Positions 5,859 to 8,921 of a stretch of DNA of 8,921 nt are shown here, piece by piece; within the stretch, counting starts at the first letter, position 1, and each line of letters starts with the position of its first letter. Position numbers and translations under genes: made by a program. This DNA comes from JAWLBR01 sp041687495. GTDB taxonomy: Bacteria > Bacillota > Limnochordia > DTU087 > JAAYGB01. The stretch is taken from NCBI GenBank assembly GCA_041687495.1, contig JAWLBR010000109.1, positions 1 to 8,921 of the forward strand, given 5' to 3'. Below the pieces are notes generated by a model. The model searched no databases, was not told where the DNA came from, and saw only the letters and a list, made by a program, of their open reading frames with translations.

Positions 5859-5984
5859 ATGGATACTGGGAGAATTGGGCGCTGGTGGCAGGAGTTGGCC
5901 TTTATAGATCGAAAGGAATCATGTGATGTCTGTCTCCCAGGCCCAGTAGAGTGCCAATGTGTGCGGGGGTGCGATGAGTTTTGA
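5859..5984 (+). CDS. Possible 41-residue cysteine-rich small protein
   Basis: A short ORF running from ATG 5859 to TGA 5982-5984. I recognise no family. It encodes a Trp-containing amphipathic segment (GRWWQELAFIDRKE, 7-20) and a C-terminal half with five cysteines in the pattern C-x2-C-x6-C-x-C-x3-C (C22, C25, C32, C34, C38), suited to metal binding or disulfides. Its stop codon overlaps the TTG start of the downstream TamB-like gene in the sequence TTGA, a typical coupling geometry. Against it: an in-frame stop lies at 5850, and the only ATG has no SD at a normal distance (TAGGG is about 18 bases away). The ORF could be chance. Confidence 0.3.
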   Translation: MDTGRIGRWWQELAFIDRKESCDVCLPGPVECQCVRGCDEF

Positions 5985-7783
5985 TTGTGGGGCGAATTTC
6001 GGCCAAAAAACACCTGGCCTTGTGCATAACTTGCGTATATTTTCTGCTTCAACTGATGATACCAGCCCATGCTCATGCTGGTTCCATTGGCACAACGGTG
6101 ACTGCTGCCCTCACTGAGCTTTTTCATGGCCCGGTGAGCGTGGGTAGTGCCGAACTGCGTGGGCTGGGGCGGATCGTGATTACGGATCTAAGGGTGTACG
6201 ACCCTCAGGATGAGACCGTCGCTGTGTTGAGCGTCGATCGGGTATCCTTTCGTTATAGTCTATTGGGACTTATGCTGAACCTCAACAACGTGGGTCGAGC
6301 TATCACCGGCGTCGAATTAGTCCATCCAGTGGCCACTATTACCAGGGAACGGCGGGGCTGGAATGTTTCCCGATTGGTGCGTCTGGGCGGGCTCGATGGC
6401 AGTGAAGCACCCCAGGAGATGTCCTTAACCGTAACTGATGGGAAGTTTATTCTCCGAGGTCTGGACATTGGGATGGCAGAGCTTCCTTTTCGGCTGGATG
6501 GAACTGTTGGAATTAAGCCTGAAGGAATGTTGTTGGACCAAGTGCGGTTAGGTCTGTTTGAGGCGCAATTAGCCGGCAGTGGTACTATTGAGAGTGGTAG
6601 AGCTGATCTGACTTTGCAGTCGAACAGTGTGGACTTTGCCAGATTTACCAAGCACTTTCCTCAGCTTTCGGGTTTGGAAGTGAGCGGAACCGCAGATATC
6701 TCCGCATCTGTCACTGGCCCGGTGTTCGATCCTTTGGTAGAGGGTGAGGTTTGCCTGACCTCTGGGGGTCTGCGCACGCCGCTGCTGGAGGAAGCTGACT
6801 ACCGGATTGACCTAATGCGGGCTCAGTTCCGCTACCAGACGGGTCAAGTTTTTCTAGCTGAGACTATTATTGAGAAGGACAATTCTGCCATTGAACTGGC
6901 TGGAAGCGTTGCCATCGATGGTTCTTTGGACCTGGAAACTAAAATGACCAGTTTTGATATCGCAGCCAGTATTCCCCGGGCAGCTCGATATGGCGTGGGT
7001 GGAATGGTTGACTTTGTGGGGACAATTAAGGGCACTCTTAGGGAGCCAGTTCTACGAGGACAGATTACCCGAACTGAATCCGGGACGTTTTTGGGTCGAG
7101 CGGTGGATGACATAGAAGGAGCAGTCACGTTGTCACCGCGGCAGGTGTCCGTGAAACAGCTCTTGCTTAGGCAGGGGGAGGCCCGGTACGAGCTAACCGG
7201 TGGTGTAGGGTTCCGGGGATTACAGCTGCTGGACCTGACGGTGAAGTTCATTGAGGGTCAGGCCCATGAGTTCCTAGCCGCTTTAGGAATCGCTGGCGAG
7301 CTGCAGGCGACGATGGATGGGAGCATCCACTTCATTGGTCCATTGTGGCGGTTGGATGCCGACGGGCAGATTCGTCTTTCCAACGGAAGGTTTATGGGTC
7401 AGCAGTTCGATGAGACCGAAGGGGCGTTCACTCTGTCCGGAAACATGGTGAGCATCACAGAGGGCAGAGCTAGTTACAACGGTGCATCGGTCTTCTTCAG
7501 TGGCAGCGGACTCAAAGGAAAACCACTCCGGCTAGATGTGGTAGCCGATGGATGGCTTTTAGAAGACATCAGCCTGTTGGAGAACAGGGGAGCCTTCCAG
7601 CAAAGTCCTCGCAGAGGAGAGCGTATCGCGTTCACTGGGAAGGCATACGTGGAAGGAACACTGGCCGAGCCCGAGGCGCGGTTGGAGGCTGTCGTTTTTG
7701 ATGGTGGAGCTGGTTATTACAATGTAAATCTGCAAATTGCGGAGCAAGCGGTACGATTAATCAATATGGGCTCAACTAGATAA
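5981..7783 (+). CDS. Secreted TamB/AsmA-like envelope protein, short form
   Basis: A 600-residue protein resembling the N-terminal and middle parts of TamB/AsmA-like proteins, which are long beta-sheet structures involved in lipid or outer-membrane protein traffic between two membranes. A basic start (KKH at 9-11), a hydrophobic stretch and AHAHA-GS give a likely signal peptide cut after A33. Residues about 40-125 hold the N-terminal pattern with ITDLRVYDP, VDRVSFRY and GWNVSRL; the remainder is repeated beta-strand motifs such as LAGSGTI, LRGQITR and ADGQIRLSNGRF. Full TamB is roughly twice as long and ends in a TamB (DUF490) domain, absent here. The TTG at 5981 is chosen because an in-frame TGA lies at 5975 and GGGGGTG (5965-5971) sits nine bases upstream. 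A hairpin directly after the stop argues against a frameshifted longer gene. The precise role is unknown. Confidence 0.75.
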   Translation: MIVGRISAKKHLALCITCVYFLLQLMIPAHAHAGSIGTTVTAALTELFHGPVSVGSAELRGLGRIVITDLRVYDPQDETVAVLSVDRVSFRYSLLGLMLNLNNVGRAITGVELVHPVATITRERRGWNVSRLVRLGGLDGSEAPQEMSLTVTDGKFILRGLDIGMAELPFRLDGTVGIKPEGMLLDQVRLGLFEAQLAGSGTIESGRADLTLQSNSVDFARFTKHFPQLSGLEVSGTADISASVTGPVFDPLVEGEVCLTSGGLRTPLLEEADYRIDLMRAQFRYQTGQVFLAETIIEKDNSAIELAGSVAIDGSLDLETKMTSFDIAASIPRAARYGVGGMVDFVGTIKGTLREPVLRGQITRTESGTFLGRAVDDIEGAVTLSPRQVSVKQLLLRQGEARYELTGGVGFRGLQLLDLTVKFIEGQAHEFLAALGIAGELQATMDGSIHFIGPLWRLDADGQIRLSNGRFMGQQFDETEGAFTLSGNMVSITEGRASYNGASVFFSGSGLKGKPLRLDVVADGWLLEDISLLENRGAFQQSPRRGERIAFTGKAYVEGTLAEPEARLEAVVFDGGAGYYNVNLQIAEQAVRLINMGSTR

Positions 7784-7788
7784 AGGTT

Positions 7789-7823
7789 CAGGCCTCCGTG
7801 CACTATCTGCACCAGGAGGCCTG
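7789..7823 (+). terminator. Hairpin between convergent genes, possible bidirectional terminator
   Basis: A perfect 9-bp stem CAGGCCTCC (7789-7797) with GGAGGCCTG (7815-7823) encloses GTGCA (7798-7802) paired with TGCAC (7808-7812) and a CTATC loop. Only TTT follows on the plus strand, and only a short TTT beginning five bases beyond the stem on the minus strand, so it is a weak intrinsic terminator by sequence. Its position between the stops at 7783 and 7838 suggests it ends transcripts from both sides. Confidence 0.6.
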
Positions 7824-7837
7824 TTTGCCGTTATGGA

Positions 7838-8686
7838 CTACTGTCGGGGAACCCTTCCCCGGAAGAACGTGTGATTACCTATGATCTCAGTTGGGTATTT
7901 ACTGGCCTCTGTCACTATCCAGCTAGTTTGCGGCACTTTAGCATGTGCGTAGAAAAACAGTGCCTGCGTCGTCGTCGGGTCCTTCCCGGCCAAAGATTCA
8001 AAGACAGCCCTCCTGGCCGAAGCAAGTACAGTGCTCGGCAGCCCATCGGTAAGGGCAAAGAGCTGAGACATTGGCTCGAATTGGTAGTGAACGCTGCCAG
8101 GCTGGGAAGGTTGCAGCATTACATCGGCCAACGTATTTGGGAAATATATGCTTGGAGAGGTGACCCGGTTAACGATCACTGCCGCTACCGCCAGCTGACC
8201 GACGTAAGGTTCTCCCCAGGATTCGGCTGCTACTAACCGTGTCATCACGTCCAAAACATTGTGCCTTGTAGTGTTTCCCGGTGCTGTCATTGTCCCGTTA
8301 CCGGACGATGACATGATCTTGGGATCCACAGATAGCGGGTCCAAGGTCACAGTCACAGCTTCGCCGCCGACTAGCACCTGGCGGGGTTGACTTGGTGCAT
8401 AGAAGGGCGGTGCTGAGGCCCAGACCGAGTACGATCCCGGGGGGACCTTGCCCAGGTGAAAGACACCAGTGCTGCTGGAGTAGGTTCGGTCGTCAACGTG
8501 AAGAGTGATGGTCCGCCCGATGTAGTGTGTTCCCTGCAAGCTTACCTTTACCGTAACGGCTGCGTCAGCGTCGGGATAGCTGGGCGTAGGGGGAGGCACC
8601 GCTGAACGGCACCCAGCCAAGAACAGACCCAGTCCGCTAACCACTATAGCGATCAGTAGGATTCGGGTAAGGTGCGATGAATTCAA
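7838..8686 (-). CDS. Lipoprotein with SleB-type cell wall hydrolase domain
   Basis: A 282-residue lipoprotein. MNSSHLTR, a hydrophobic stretch and the lipobox LAGC give lipidation at C26 and membrane anchoring on the outer face. After a Pro-rich linker, residues about 40-116 form a small beta domain of the PEGA or carboxypeptidase-regulatory kind (FHLGKVPPGSYSVWA). The C-terminal domain, about 143-280, matches Hydrolase_2 (SleB/CwlJ): AESWGEPYVGQLAVAAVIVN carries the predicted catalytic E155, and YQFEPM, FYAHAK and IGNHTFF follow. SleB is a lytic transglycosylase of spore cortex peptidoglycan. Typical SleB has a peptidoglycan-binding domain and a YpeB partner, both absent here, so a vegetative or sporulation wall role is equally open. 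The frame is open to TTG 8734, but TTG 8686 is chosen: AGGTGA (8697-8692 on this strand) lies five bases upstream and the signal peptide then has normal length. Confidence 0.88.
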   Translation of the reverse strand: MNSSHLTRILLIAIVVSGLGLFLAGCRSAVPPPTPSYPDADAAVTVKVSLQGTHYIGRTITLHVDDRTYSSSTGVFHLGKVPPGSYSVWASAPPFYAPSQPRQVLVGGEAVTVTLDPLSVDPKIMSSSGNGTMTAPGNTTRHNVLDVMTRLVAAESWGEPYVGQLAVAAVIVNRVTSPSIYFPNTLADVMLQPSQPGSVHYQFEPMSQLFALTDGLPSTVLASARRAVFESLAGKDPTTTQALFFYAHAKVPQTSWIVTEASKYPTEIIGNHTFFRGRVPRQ

Positions 8687-8729
8687 CTGTATCACCTGCT
8701 TAAGTAAGGGTAGATGTACCGACATGGAT

Positions 8730-8754
8730 GACAAGATTGTCTATCAGAAACAAT
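8730..8754. repeat. Small inverted repeats between divergent genes
   Basis: GACAA-GA-TTGTC (8730-8741) is an inverted repeat with 5-bp arms. ATTGT (8736-8740) also pairs with ACAAT (8750-8754). They lie in the 139-base gap between the divergently oriented hydrolase and DUF72 genes, where an operator for either gene could sit. The repeats are short and A+T-rich, so chance is quite possible. Confidence 0.25.
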
Positions 8755-8793
8755 ATTCGCCGGTTTTGGCTCGTACTACCTGCTGGGAGTTGG

Positions 8794-8802
8794 TGGTATA
8801 TT
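8794..8802 (+). promoter_or_regulatory. Possible extended -10 promoter of the DUF72 gene
   Basis: TGG followed by TATATT (8797-8802) fits an extended -10 element (TGnTATAAT) with one mismatch. It lies about 24 bases before the GTG start, with no clear -35 box at 16-18 bases. Transcription would begin near 8809, giving a short leader just containing the SD GGGGG (8814-8818). Confidence 0.4.
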
Positions 8803-8825
8803 CTCTGCCTAAAGGGGGTAGTCTC

Positions 8826-8921
8826 GTGATTGTGGTAGGTACGGCTGGGTACTCTTACGACGATTGGATAGGGAAGGTTTACCCGGAGGGTACCAAGAAG
8901 AACGATATGTTAGCCTTGTAT
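8826..8921 (+). CDS. DUF72 (YecE-like) protein, N-terminal fragment
   Basis: The first 32 residues of a protein that continues beyond the window. VVGTAGYSYDDWIGKVYPEG (3-22), then TKKNDMLALY at the window end, is the characteristic N-terminus of DUF72 proteins, a TIM-barrel-like family of unknown function widespread in bacteria and archaea. The GTG start at 8826 has GGGGG (8814-8818) seven bases upstream. It diverges from the hydrolase gene, separated by 139 bases. No function can be assigned from this fragment. Confidence 0.85.
   Translation, partial: MIVVGTAGYSYDDWIGKVYPEGTKKNDMLALY

Noticed and set aside
7845..7861. Hairpin CGGGGAA with TTCCCCG as the terminator of the convergent genes
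   Set aside because: It lies within the last codons of the hydrolase gene and has no T-run on either strand; the hairpin at 7789-7823 is better placed.
7871..8236. Plus-strand ORF of 121 codons
   Set aside because: It is antisense to the conserved hydrolase domain, shows no family pattern, and has no convincing ribosome binding site.
8687..8734. Longer hydrolase N-terminus starting at TTG 8734 or ATG 8725
   Set aside because: Neither start has an SD, while TTG 8686 has AGGTGA five bases upstream and gives a standard lipoprotein signal peptide.

Overview
The window reads as a chromosomal segment of a spore-forming, Bacillota-like bacterium, possibly from a lineage with an outer membrane. The grounds are strong purine-rich Shine-Dalgarno (SD) sites, frequent TTG/GTG starts, T-tract intrinsic terminators, a SleB-type cell wall hydrolase, an AraB plus AraM (glycerol-1-phosphate dehydrogenase) pair as in Bacillus ara loci, and a TamB/AsmA-like protein of the kind usually tied to envelopes with two membranes. 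The taxonomic placement is inference. No mobile element, CRISPR array or phage gene is visible.

Layout. 1-93: 3' part of a tRNA-Asn and its terminator. 213-2561: a promoter, a foldable leader, and the membrane (F0) half of an F-type ATP synthase, atpZ-atpI-atpB-atpE-atpF, closed by a strong terminator. No F1 gene (atpH, A, G, D, C) follows, so F0 and F1 are apparently split. The c subunit carries a sodium-binding signature with a second carboxylate (E31 and E64). atpE is set off from its neighbours by hairpin-rich spacers that may raise c-subunit output. 2628-5732: araB (ribulokinase) and araM (sn-glycerol-1-phosphate dehydrogenase), separated by an intrinsic terminator that leaves no room for a promoter before araM. 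5733-5980: a structured non-coding stretch and a possible 41-codon cysteine-rich ORF whose stop overlaps the next start. 5981-7783: a secreted 600-residue TamB/AsmA-like protein. 7789-7823: a hairpin between convergent genes. 7838-8686 (minus): a lipoprotein with a small beta domain and a SleB-type hydrolase domain. 8826-8921: the first 32 codons of a DUF72 (YecE-like) protein.

How the genes fit together. AtpZ and AtpI probably help assemble or load the c-ring; a, c and b form the ion channel, rotor and stator stalk. The c-subunit residues point to Na+ coupling. AraB phosphorylates L-ribulose in arabinose catabolism. AraM reduces dihydroxyacetone phosphate to sn-glycerol-1-phosphate, and its link to arabinose use is unexplained. 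The TamB-like protein and the SleB-like lipoprotein both concern the cell envelope. The least explained parts are the RNA-like structures: the atpZ leader, the spacers around atpE, and the three-way-junction element after araM.
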